From Anderseniella sp963700735 (GTDB lineage: Bacteria > Pseudomonadota > Alphaproteobacteria > Rhizobiales > Aestuariivirgaceae): DNA of 64,000 bases. The notes below the pieces were generated by a model that did no database searches, was not told the origin of the DNA, and was given only the letters and a program-made list of their open reading frames with translations. The DNA lies in contig CAVOYR010000008.1 in the NCBI GenBank assembly GCA_963700735.1, forward strand, positions 62,001 to 126,000, written 5' to 3'. Shown here one piece after another: positions 8,519-17,451 of the stretch (the first letter of the stretch is position 1; each line of letters starts with the position of its first letter). A program made the translations under genes and the position numbers.

Positions 8519-9637
8519 CTAGGACCCGGTGCCGGGCTTGGCGGGAAACGCGCGCAGGCGTTCTGCGGGCAATTCGATGATGATGTCCTGGCCTGTCTGA
8601 AGCTCCAGCCGGCGCACCGCGTTGATGGAGAACTGTGCTGTCAGTTCGGCCTTGCCCAGCGCGCCACCGGTCAGTGTAGAGCGCCAGAACGAGCCGAGAA
8701 ATTCCATGCTGCCGATGGTCACCGGCACGCTGTTGCCGGCGGCGGCCAGCTTGCGGCCTGCAGGCGTTTCATGCGGGATGATGTCTTCAGGCCGAAGCGA
8801 AATGATCGCCGGTTGACCCTTGGCGAGGCCGTGCTCACGGCATTTCAAGGTCAACTTGCCAAGCTTGCAGCTGTCCTTGCCCGCAGCCTCGCCGGGGAAC
8901 TGGTTCATCTCGCCGATGAAATCGGCCACGAACAGCGAATCCGGTTCGCGGTACACGTCGGTCGGGGTGCCGACCTGCTCAATGACGCCGTGGTTCATCA
9001 CCACGATGCGGTCGGCCATGGCGAGGGCTTCTTCCTGGTCGTGGGTAACCATGATGGTGGTCACGCCCAGCTTGCGCTGCAACTCCTTGACCTCATGGCG
9101 CAGGTGAACGCGCACCTTGGCGTCCAGCGCCGACAGGGGTTCGTCGAGCAACAGCAGTCCCGGCGACATGGCGATGGCACGGGCAAGGGCCACGCGCTGC
9201 TGCTGTCCGCCGGACAATTGCGCCGGATACTTGGTGGCTTGTTCGGGAAGCCCGATCAGGTCAAGCAACTCGCGCACCCGTGCCTTGATGGCAGTTTGCG
9301 TCATGCCCACGTTTTCGAGGCCAAAGGCAATGTTCTTCTCGACGGTGAGATTGGGAAACAGCGCGTAGGACTGGAAAACGATGCCGAAATCGCGCTCGGC
9401 CGGAGGCAGGGCGGAGATGTCCTTGCCATCCTGCCAGACACCGCCGGAGGTTTGCAGGTCGAGCCCGGCAATGGCCCTGAGCAGGGTGGTCTTGCCACAA
9501 CCTGAAGGTCCGAGGAAGCAGACGAACTCGCCTTGTTCGATGTCGAGCGAAATGTCCTTCAGCGCATAGAAATCACCAAACGCCTTGTAGAGATTGCGCA
9601 CGCGAAGATAGGCGTCGCCGCCGGCCTGTTTGTCCAT
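8519..9637 (-). CDS. phnT: AEP ABC transporter ATP-binding protein
   Basis: This 372-residue cytoplasmic ATPase powers the AEP importer. It has Walker A GPSGCGKTT near residue 42, Q-loop VFQSYALFP, signature LSGGQQQR, Walker B LLLLDEP and the switch His in VTHDQEEA. A C-terminal TOBE-like domain of about 130 residues (LRPEDIIPHE) is typical of the spermidine/putrescine and 2-AEP importer ATPases. It lies between the binding-protein gene and the permease gene in the same direction. The substrate assignment comes from the neighbouring phosphonate genes and the fused permease type. Confidence 0.9.
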   Translation of the reverse strand: MDKQAGGDAYLRVRNLYKAFGDFYALKDISLDIEQGEFVCFLGPSGCGKTTLLRAIAGLDLQTSGGVWQDGKDISALPPAERDFGIVFQSYALFPNLTVEKNIAFGLENVGMTQTAIKARVRELLDLIGLPEQATKYPAQLSGGQQQRVALARAIAMSPGLLLLDEPLSALDAKVRVHLRHEVKELQRKLGVTTIMVTHDQEEALAMADRIVVMNHGVIEQVGTPTDVYREPDSLFVADFIGEMNQFPGEAAGKDSCKLGKLTLKCREHGLAKGQPAIISLRPEDIIPHETPAGRKLAAAGNSVPVTIGSMEFLGSFWRSTLTGGALGKAELTAQFSINAVRRLELQTGQDIIIELPAERLRAFPAKPGTGS

Positions 9638-9749
9638 GCCACCCCACTTGCCGGATTGCCCGCGAGGGGCCGGTCCGGATGCCTGAATTCATTGAATGCA
9701 AGACGGGTACCGGCCGGTGAGGCCGATACCCGATGCAGTCTGGTGCAAA

Positions 9750-10775
9750 TCAGCCCTTCGGCTCGGTCTTGGCGTCGTAACGCTTCTGCCATTCTTCGAG
9801 AATGGCCTTGCGGTTGTTCGCTGCAAATTCGAAGTCGTTGTCGATCATCTTCTCGAGCAGGTTGGCGGGGAAGTGCTCAACCGGCTTGGCGACGCCCGGA
9901 TAGGCAACCACGGCGTAACCGGTGTTGTACATCTCGTTGGCCTTCTTGGTGATTGTCCAGTCGACCAGCGTCTTTGCAGCTTCCATGTCGTCGGTGCCTG
10001 CCACGATTGCGGTGGCTTCCATGTCCCAGCCCACGCCTTCTTCAGGAACGATGATCTCGACAGGAGCGCCGCCAGCCTTTTCCTTGGCACCGCGGAATGC
10101 GAACGACACGCCGACCACCGTTTCACCAGCGCCCGCCATCTTGCATGGCTTGGAACCGGAGTGGGTGTAGGCAGCAATGTTCTCATGCAGGCCGTCCATG
10201 AACTTCCAGGCATCGTCCTGGCCGAACATCTGCAGCCAGCTGGAGACGTCAAGGAAACCGGTGCCCGAGGAATTCGGGTTCGGCATCACGACGTGGCCCT
10301 TGTAGACAGGGTTGGTCAGGTCCTTCCAGGTCTTCGGAGCAGGAATGTTCAGCTTTGCGGCTTCGACGGTGTTGAAGCAGATCGATGCCACCCAGGCGTC
10401 CATGCCGACCCAGTAGGGAGGGGTGGACTTGTCGACGAACTTCTTGTCGAGGTTCTCGACTCCCTTGGGTGCATACGCTTCAAGCATGCCTTCGGTCTTG
10501 AGCAGCAGCAGCGACGTGGCAGCAAGGCCCCAGATCACGTCGGCCTGCGGATTGTTCTTTTCGGCCAGCAGTTTGGCCGTCACGACGCCGGTCGAGTCAC
10601 GCACCCAGTTGATCTTGATGTCGGGATGGTCGGCGTTGAACGCGTCAGCGTATCTCTTGAGGTCTTCGGCCTCGACTGCAGTGTAAACGGTGAGCTCTGC
10701 AGCCATGGCTGCGGATATCGAGATCACGCCAGCGGCAACACCTGCCAGCAAGCCTCCTACAAGCTTCTTCATCAT
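9750..10775 (-). CDS. phnS: AEP ABC transporter periplasmic binding protein
   Basis: This 341-residue extracellular solute-binding protein captures substrate for the importer. It begins with a signal peptide (KKLVGGLLAGVAAGVISIS then AAMAA, cleavage near residue 25) followed by the type-2 binding fold ELTVYTAVEAEDLKRY, typical of iron/AEP/thiamin-like binding proteins. DSTGVVTAKLLAEKNNPQADV is a hallmark region of the putative AEP binding family. A strong AGGGAGA ribosome site lies just upstream of the two adjacent ATG codons. It is first in the phnS-T-U operon, with a shared operator-like motif about 110 bp upstream. Confidence 0.9.
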   Translation of the reverse strand: MMKKLVGGLLAGVAAGVISISAAMAAELTVYTAVEAEDLKRYADAFNADHPDIKINWVRDSTGVVTAKLLAEKNNPQADVIWGLAATSLLLLKTEGMLEAYAPKGVENLDKKFVDKSTPPYWVGMDAWVASICFNTVEAAKLNIPAPKTWKDLTNPVYKGHVVMPNPNSSGTGFLDVSSWLQMFGQDDAWKFMDGLHENIAAYTHSGSKPCKMAGAGETVVGVSFAFRGAKEKAGGAPVEIIVPEEGVGWDMEATAIVAGTDDMEAAKTLVDWTITKKANEMYNTGYAVVAYPGVAKPVEHFPANLLEKMIDNDFEFAANNRKAILEEWQKRYDAKTEPKG

Positions 10776-10884
10776 AGACTTCTCCCTTTGTCAGTACACG
10801 CTGTACCGATTGAACCACCCACAATGGGTCTTTGCCAATACCGGAAAGCTCCACGCAGGGCATATGCTTGCGCTATGTGACAGA

Positions 10885-10903
10885 TAGATGAAATCGATAA
10901 TGC
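10885..10903. promoter_or_regulatory. Putative LysR operator upstream of phnS
   Basis: TAGATGAAATCGATAATGC shares TAGATnnAAwCGATAnT with the sites at 3763 and 5549, in the same orientation. It starts 110 bp upstream of the phnS ATG, close to the 98 and 108 bp spacings seen at phnW and the Na/Pi gene. Assignment to the LysR regulator is inferred. Confidence 0.48.
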
Positions 10904-10969
10904 TGATGGAAGACAAGATTTTGTTTATGGTCAGCCCGCGCGGAGGCCGATGTCGCACCCGCAGAATGA

Positions 10970-12004
10970 CTACTCGTTGGTTGCCGTAAAGCAGGCATCA
11001 TAGATTTCAGGCGCCATGTCCGGGTCACTGGCGCACGTATCGTAGCCTTCGAGTTCTTCCACGGTTTCATACTGGGAGTAGGGCGCGATCAGGTATCTGC
11101 CCTCGCCGCTCGTCAGGTAGCCGAACCCGTCGAGCTTTCCGTCCATGGCGGGGTCGGAGGCAACGATTGCCTTGCGCAGTTCGTCATCCTTGATGTGGTT
11201 TTCCGGAAGCTGGTCGGCGGGGCCGTCATGGTAGTTGTTGACGATGGTGTTGCCGCCATGCACGCCGATCAGCACGCGCCGGTCCAGGTGGTGATGGTCA
11301 TAGAAGGCAAAACCGGTGCGCTGGCCCAGCCAGATGCGCCCGTCCTGCTTCAGCGTGTTGAACTGTTCAAGCACGCTGCCGGTTTCGTCCAGCACGTAAG
11401 CAAAGATCTTGTGTGTCTCGTTGTAGAACAGGAAGAACCTCAACCCGGATTCGTCGGCCACCAGGCCGAGGTACTTTTCACCGGCTGCAACGATGTCAGC
11501 CGGGGGCTTGATGGTGGAAACGTCGTTCAGCTGAAACTCGACCGGCTTGTTCTTCCACGTGACCCGGTAGCTTAACGGCGCGAGCTTCTCGACCTTCACT
11601 CCGTCCTTTGCAGACAGTGTCTTGTACATCATCTCGCCCGCTTCAGTGGCGGCGTTGGCCTGCGTGAAGGCTGCGAAATGAATGATCCCCTTGTCGCGAT
11701 CCTGGGCGGCCAGCCGCAGGTTGCCGGCGTAGGTCACGCCGCCTGCAGTGAATGTGAAGTAGTAGTAATTTTCGGTGGGATAAACGAACACTCTCTCGGG
11801 TAGTTGTGAAAAAACGTGCTCAAACGCGTCATCGGCGTTGTTGATCACGAGCTGGCTGGACTGCTGCATCTGCTCGATCCACGCCTGGTTGGTGTGCAGG
11901 TTGTTCGCCGACGCGATGGCCGGCGTGAGCATGGCTGTCATGGCAAGAGCTGCGCATTGGCAGGTGAGGCGGCGGGCCAGAGTGGAGATGCAGGACTTTA
12001 ACAT
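10970..12004 (-). CDS. Secreted hypothetical protein
   Basis: This 344-residue protein of unknown function is probably periplasmic or extracellular. The start at 12004 gives a clear signal peptide (MLKSCISTLARRLTCQCAA, hydrophobic core, cleavage near AIASA-NN). The mature part is rich in Tyr, Phe and Asp, with FYDHHHLDRRVLIG and a C-terminal CASDPDMAPEIYDAC segment that could form a disulfide. I recognise no catalytic motif. The reading frame stays open far upstream of 12004, but only because it crosses the 24-bp repeat tract of the next gene in a different frame; that extension is Arg/Ser-rich low complexity and was rejected. It lies 94 bp downstream of the repeat protein, same strand, and may be co-expressed. 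Confidence 0.75.
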   Translation of the reverse strand: MLKSCISTLARRLTCQCAALAMTAMLTPAIASANNLHTNQAWIEQMQQSSQLVINNADDAFEHVFSQLPERVFVYPTENYYYFTFTAGGVTYAGNLRLAAQDRDKGIIHFAAFTQANAATEAGEMMYKTLSAKDGVKVEKLAPLSYRVTWKNKPVEFQLNDVSTIKPPADIVAAGEKYLGLVADESGLRFFLFYNETHKIFAYVLDETGSVLEQFNTLKQDGRIWLGQRTGFAFYDHHHLDRRVLIGVHGGNTIVNNYHDGPADQLPENHIKDDELRKAIVASDPAMDGKLDGFGYLTSGEGRYLIAPYSQYETVEELEGYDTCASDPDMAPEIYDACFTATNE

Positions 12005-12098
12005 GGATGCGAGCCTTCTTGTTTGCCGGGCCGGTCGCCGGGGCTGCGGCCCACCGGTTGTCCGGTGAGCCGCCTTGTTGCTGGCTGGTTCTGAGCCG

Positions 12099-13613
12099 TC
12101 AGTTCTGGAACTGCCGGGTGTCGAGCGGAATGTGGGTCTGTGAACCGCGCGGGCGATGGACCTGCGATCCGCGAGGCCGGTGAACGACCGATCCGCGAGG
12201 CCGGTGAACCACCGAACCACGGGGCCTGTGAACGACCGACCCGCGAGGTCTGTGTACGATCGAACCACGGGGCCTGTGGACGACCGAACCCTTTGGCCGA
12301 TGTACGACCGACCCGCGAGGCCTGTGAACGACCGAACCCTTTGGCCGATGTACGACCGACCCGCGAGACCGGTGAACGATCGAACCGCGAGGCCGGTGTA
12401 CGACCGAACCATGTGGACGGTGAACGATCGAACCGCGAGGCCGGTGAACGTCCGATCCGCGCGGCCTGTGTATGACCGAACCGTGCGGACGATGCACGAT
12501 CGAGCCGCGAGGCCGGTGCACGACCGATCCACGGGGGCGATGGACATCCGAGCCACGGGGCCTGTGGACGACCGAACCGTGTGGACGGTGAACGACCGAC
12601 CCACGCGGCCTGTGAACGACCGACCCACGCGGCCTGTGAACTACTGATCCTTCGGGACGGTGAACGACTGACCCACGAGGGCGGTGCACGACCGACCCGC
12701 GGGGGCGGTGAACGTCTGATCCGCGAGGCCTGTGCACAATTGATCCGGCCGGCTGATGCACGACGGAGCCCAACGGGCGGTGAACAGGCTGGCAACGGGG
12801 CAGTGGTACATTGGCCGATGCGCCGTCGCGGTCATCACCTGGATCGGTGTTCCATTGGGTTCCACCTGGAGCCCATTCGATCTCGGCGATGTTGCGAACC
12901 CGGCAGCGGTCGTAATTGGGCGGCAACAGGACGCCCACTCGCAGGATGACGCTCTGGCCCGGATTGAGCAGCACATTGGGCCGCCAGCAGCGGATCTGTG
13001 CCGGACCCGTATTCCAGCAACCCCACGGCGGTTGGGGACCAGCCACCATGAGTGCTCCGGCGGGCGTGGCAGGCAGGAAGTCCTTCACCAGGATGTCGCC
13101 GAAATAGCGGTCAGGACCGGTATTGCGGACGCGAATGGTGAAGCGGCAGAACCAGCCCACGGAGTACCTGGTGCATGCACCGGGGGTTGCCCGCTTGATC
13201 AGCTCCAGGTTGGTGTTGAACGGGAACTCGGGTGGCGGGAACTCGGGTGGCCAGCCGGGAGGTGCACCTTCATCTGGTGGCAGGTAGCCTTCCGGATAGC
13301 CGGGCAGCGGCTCGGCCACGCTCGCCTGTTGCGTGCAGGGCTGGAAGATTTCGACATCTCCCATGTGGCCCGCCTTGGCGGCATCACCGGTGAAGCCGTC
13401 ATAGTCGACGAACCATGACGAGGTGGGCGGGGTGTTTTCTGGCCGCACCAGCGAAACGGCATTGCCTTGCAGGCCGTGCACGTCCGGTTCGGTGGCCTCG
13501 TCGCCGTCGCTGGCCACAAGCCGCCCGCCGGTCGACCACAAGGTGGCGTCACAGGTGCCGGATCTGATCAGGCCGGTCTCGTCATGGTCATAGCCCAGCG
13601 CCAACCCCGCCAT
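12099..13613 (-). CDS. C-terminal part of a split secreted protein: DUF11-like domain plus octapeptide repeats
   Basis: Continues the protein begun at 14760 but in another frame. The first in-frame ATG is at 13613 (MAGLALGYDHDETG), giving 504 residues. It holds the end of the N-terminal domain (DVHGLQGNAVSLVRP, VEIFQPC), a Pro-rich linker (GYPEGYLPPDEGAPPGWPPE), a DUF11-like beta-sandwich (NLELIKRATPG, FTIRVRNTGPDRYFGDILV, LLNPGQSVILRVGV) with several Cys, and a tail of 27 octapeptides rich in Arg and His ending LDTRQFQN. The DUF11-like part suggests a cell-surface or exported structural role. Without a signal peptide of its own it would need the upstream half, so either the gene is broken or a one-base sequence error at 13605-13608 splits it. 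The basic, His-rich tail might bind polyanions or metal; that is speculation. Confidence 0.7.
   Translation of the reverse strand: MAGLALGYDHDETGLIRSGTCDATLWSTGGRLVASDGDEATEPDVHGLQGNAVSLVRPENTPPTSSWFVDYDGFTGDAAKAGHMGDVEIFQPCTQQASVAEPLPGYPEGYLPPDEGAPPGWPPEFPPPEFPFNTNLELIKRATPGACTRYSVGWFCRFTIRVRNTGPDRYFGDILVKDFLPATPAGALMVAGPQPPWGCWNTGPAQIRCWRPNVLLNPGQSVILRVGVLLPPNYDRCRVRNIAEIEWAPGGTQWNTDPGDDRDGASANVPLPRCQPVHRPLGSVVHQPAGSIVHRPRGSDVHRPRGSVVHRPRGSVVHRPEGSVVHRPRGSVVHRPRGSVVHRPHGSVVHRPRGSDVHRPRGSVVHRPRGSIVHRPHGSVIHRPRGSDVHRPRGSIVHRPHGSVVHRPRGSIVHRSRGSVVHRPKGSVVHRPRGSVVHRPKGSVVHRPRGSIVHRPRGSVVHRPRGSVVHRPRGSVVHRPRGSQVHRPRGSQTHIPLDTRQFQN
12126..12773 (-). repeat. 27 tandem 24-bp repeats coding for an octapeptide
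   Basis: A tandem array of degenerate 24-bp units codes on the minus strand for 27 copies of (R)GSVVHRP and close variants. Position 1 varies among Arg, His, Lys, Glu, Leu and Ala, and positions 4-5 among Val, Ile, Asp and Gln. Because the unit length is a multiple of three and has no stops, several frames on both strands stay open here. It forms the C-terminal tail of the split secreted protein. Confidence 0.95.
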
Positions 13614-14760
13614 TGGCGTTGTTGTGCTCGGGCGGCATGCCGATGGCGTAGCTGTCCGGGTCGGCAACCCAGCCATCGCCGTTTTCAGCCGGCTTGAAGC
13701 GCAGCACCGTAGCGGAGGCCGGTTCGGCGAACTCGCCGAAGTTGAAGCTAGCCTTCTGGACGCCGCGCTGGGCCACGTAGAGCCGGCCCGGCTTGTCGAA
13801 GGCGAGGTCGGTAACGGGACCATCACCGGCGAGGCCTTCGATGTCGAATTCCAGCTCTGCGTCACCGGCAAAACCGCCGTCTGGCGTCAGGCCGACCGAC
13901 CAGACCTGCTGGTTGCTGGCGGCGACGGAGTAGTAAAGACGTCCGTCCTTGACGGCGAGGCCCCAGACGCGCCGGTCCTGCTGGGTATAGCCCCAGGTTG
14001 CGGGGTCCGCGGTGTCAAATGCGGGATTGGTGATGTCGAGGCGCGAGCCGTCGTCAGCGACTTCAGCCATGCCAGCCGAACCGCGGCCTTGTGTGCCATG
14101 GTCGAACGAGTTGATCACGGTCCCGTCGGCACCGATGCGGTGGATGAGGCCGGTGTCGAGGTCGCTGGCAAAGAACTGGCCGGAGCCTGAATCATGTACC
14201 ACGTCCCCAACGCCGGGGCCGGAGTTGTCCGGCAGGCGGGTGAACTCGCTGACCTCGCCGGTGCTGCCGTCCACCTTCCAGATCGACCCCGGCGCTCCGT
14301 CGGGTCCGAACTGGCCTTTCATGAACTCGGCATCAGGCTCGCCGTTCTCGAGCCGTTCGCCGCCGCCTGCTTCAACAATGTGCAGGCCGAACATTGAGGT
14401 TGCGCCGAGATAGACGTTGGGAGACTGCGAGTCACCGCCATTGTCGAGGGCAATGGCGAATACCTGGCCGACTTCGGCGGCAGATATCATGCGCTTGGCA
14501 GGCACGGATGCCATGCTGCCATTTGCCGGGCCGGGCAGGGCCGACAGGGGGAGCACCTGGGCGGATGGACCTTGCAGGTCGATGCCCAGTACCGTGGCGG
14601 AGCCGTTCAGCGGGGCGACACCGGAAAAGCCGGTGACGACGGCATCGCCGGGCGACAGGAGCCGTGCGTCCTGTGCATTCGCTGCAGTGGGTGGAGCCAG
14701 TACATAGACGCCGGCGGCAAGCGCGACGCCCAGCCTGAGTTTGGATGTGAGGGTCTTCAT
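13588..14760 (-). CDS. N-terminal part of a split secreted protein (propeller-like)
   Basis: This 390-residue reading frame begins with a signal peptide (MKTLTSKLRLGVALAAGVYV, cleavage near NAQ-DA) and an AAGGA ribosome site. The body has repeated short blocks such as VGQVFAIALDNGG, PGSIWKVDGSTGEVSEF, GLIHRIGADGTVINSF and GRLYYSVAASNQQVWSVGL, which look like beta-propeller blades. The frame stops at 13588 just after NNANGG. Removing one G from the run of four (CCCC at 13605-13608 on the plus strand) joins it without loss to the DUF11/octapeptide part. The intended product would be roughly 890 residues. No enzymatic motif was recognised; an exported surface or matrix protein is the most likely role. 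Confidence 0.75.
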   Translation of the reverse strand: MKTLTSKLRLGVALAAGVYVLAPPTAANAQDARLLSPGDAVVTGFSGVAPLNGSATVLGIDLQGPSAQVLPLSALPGPANGSMASVPAKRMISAAEVGQVFAIALDNGGDSQSPNVYLGATSMFGLHIVEAGGGERLENGEPDAEFMKGQFGPDGAPGSIWKVDGSTGEVSEFTRLPDNSGPGVGDVVHDSGSGQFFASDLDTGLIHRIGADGTVINSFDHGTQGRGSAGMAEVADDGSRLDITNPAFDTADPATWGYTQQDRRVWGLAVKDGRLYYSVAASNQQVWSVGLTPDGGFAGDAELEFDIEGLAGDGPVTDLAFDKPGRLYVAQRGVQKASFNFGEFAEPASATVLRFKPAENGDGWVADPDSYAIGMPPEHNNANGGVGAGL

Positions 14761-14899
14761 GTGGCGTGTCCTTGTTTTACTGGTTCGCCGACGCTGGTGC
14801 GTCGACGGGTATTGGGCAGGACGATAGGCCGATATTGCAATCACGAAGGTGCAGATTATCACGTTCAATTCACGCGGCTGTGATGATGAATGTAACAAC

Positions 14900-14930
14900 A
14901 AAAAACGGAGCGCATCGCTGCGCCCCGTTT
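14900..14930 (-). terminator. Rho-independent terminator downstream of frmA
   Basis: On the minus strand ACGGGGCGCA and TGCGCTCCGT form a GC-rich stem around GCGA, followed by six T residues. It lies about 40 bp after the frmA stop and separates frmA from the secreted repeat protein gene. Confidence 0.85.
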
Positions 14931-14967
14931 GCTGGTGGGGTGATGTGGTTTGGCTGCCGGGCGGTGG

Positions 14968-16077
<1,110 letters not shown>

Positions 16078-16182
16078 GGCCGTTTGCTCCCTGCCTGTCC
16101 CGGTCGACCGGGGACCGTTTGTATCCGCCGGCATATTCGTCGCCATGCCGGGCAAAGGCAAGGCCCGGTTCAGGGATCTGCC

Positions 16183-17355
16183 CTAGGCAGGCCGCTGCTT
16201 CATGCTTTGCTTCAGCTTGCGGGCCGCGCGGGTATAGCCGCCGTCCGCGCCGTCGATGAAATGCACATGCAGCGATTGCTTCATGTCGAACAGCAGGCAG
16301 GTCATCAACGCTGCATCCGACCGCCATGTGCCGAACGCGAGATCACCCTGCAAGGCTGCCCGGTTGAGATAGTCTTCCAGCTCGTCGGCCTGTTGGGCCG
16401 TTACGTCGATGACAAGGCGCAAGGTGCCATCGAACTTGCGGAAGTCGGTGTTGGCGCGAAGTTCCTTGCGCCATTCGACTGAATCGTAGCTGCCGATGCG
16501 CCCGTGGCTCATCTCGGCCCGGCGTTGGGCAATCGCGGTAACTTGCGTCCACATCCATGAGCCGATGCGGCCCATGGATGAGCGCAGCCCGGCTGCTTCC
16601 ATCTGGTAGGCTCTTGAGCCGGCTGGTTCCAGCGCCAGGTTTGCCTCCTGCACCGGGGCGAACCGTCCCACGGGCGCACCCAGCACCCGTTCGAAGGCGC
16701 GACCGATCTGGGCCGGGTTGAGCCGCGCGCCAGTCGCCTGCACGATGAGCGTCAACATGACCCCGTTCTGCGACTTCAGCGGTTGCCAGCGGCACGACAG
16801 TCCGGTGAGGTCGAGGGACTTGCCCGAAGCATCCGGCGGCAGGTGATGGCCGTTGCCGTCCTCCTGCTTGAGCCATACATCTGCCAGAGACAGGCCACCG
16901 CCGGCAAACATGGCCAGCGTGTTGTTGCCGGCCAGGTTGAACTTCTGCACCAGCACGTCTGCGCCAGCGCGACGAACCTCGGCCACAGGAATTGCTGCGG
17001 CTCGCAATTCAAGCCCGTACAGGTCCGCACTTCGGTCGCGCAGGGTGGCCAGCCGGCTGATCGCCGCCTTGCTCAAGGCTGGCGGCACCAGGATGATGCC
17101 GCCGTCGCCGCCGAACATGAACGGCACGTCGACACCGTCGCAGGCATTCACCACGGCGACGATGGAAGCGGCACCCACCATGTTGACCGCCTTGTACTCG
17201 CCGCGCTCGATGGCGCCGGTGCTGTCGACCACATCGGACACCAGGATGGTCCAGTCGTCGGGGACCGGCGCGTAACCGGTACCACCGGCGATAAGGTCGA
17301 AATCCGGCGTGGCGGGAAGCCTCGCATAGAAGGATGTGCTGGGTGATGACGCCAT
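16183..17355 (-). CDS. DUF3095 family protein, nucleotide-cyclase-like N terminus
   Basis: This 390-residue cytoplasmic protein belongs to DUF3095, which has no settled function. The N-terminal half resembles class III cyclases: WTILVSDVVDSTG corresponds to the first metal-binding Asp segment, and FMFGGDGGIILVP resembles the GDG segment carrying the second. The C-terminal half is specific to this family (SCRWQPLKSQNG, SYDSVEWRKELRANTDFRKFDGTLR, DMKQSLHVHFIDGADGG). No membrane segments are seen. It is divergent from a glycosyltransferase/deacetylase pair, on whose far side lies a bona fide membrane cyclase, so a signalling role is plausible. Cyclase activity is not shown. Confidence 0.8.
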   Translation of the reverse strand: MASSPSTSFYARLPATPDFDLIAGGTGYAPVPDDWTILVSDVVDSTGAIERGEYKAVNMVGAASIVAVVNACDGVDVPFMFGGDGGIILVPPALSKAAISRLATLRDRSADLYGLELRAAAIPVAEVRRAGADVLVQKFNLAGNNTLAMFAGGGLSLADVWLKQEDGNGHHLPPDASGKSLDLTGLSCRWQPLKSQNGVMLTLIVQATGARLNPAQIGRAFERVLGAPVGRFAPVQEANLALEPAGSRAYQMEAAGLRSSMGRIGSWMWTQVTAIAQRRAEMSHGRIGSYDSVEWRKELRANTDFRKFDGTLRLVIDVTAQQADELEDYLNRAALQGDLAFGTWRSDAALMTCLLFDMKQSLHVHFIDGADGGYTRAARKLKQSMKQRPA

Positions 17356-17451
17356 GTTTTCCCCGTTGTGCGGACACCATCCCGTGGTGGCGGCGCCCGA
17401 TGCGCACTATACATGGTGCATGAACGTGGCAGGCAAGGGTGCGATGACGCG

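Noticed and set aside
12005..12628. N-terminal extension of the 10970-12004 gene through the repeat tract
   Set aside because: The extension reads the 24-bp repeats in a non-native frame, giving Arg/Ser/Thr repeats; a clean signal peptide starts at 12004.
12126..12773. CRISPR array
   Set aside because: The 24-bp units are contiguous with no unique spacers and code for a continuous octapeptide repeat; no cas genes are nearby.
13614..13871. N-terminal extension of the DUF11/octad part upstream of 13613
   Set aside because: This stretch is the out-of-frame shadow of the propeller-like coding sequence; its Ser/Pro/Arg-rich translation has no continuity with the domain.
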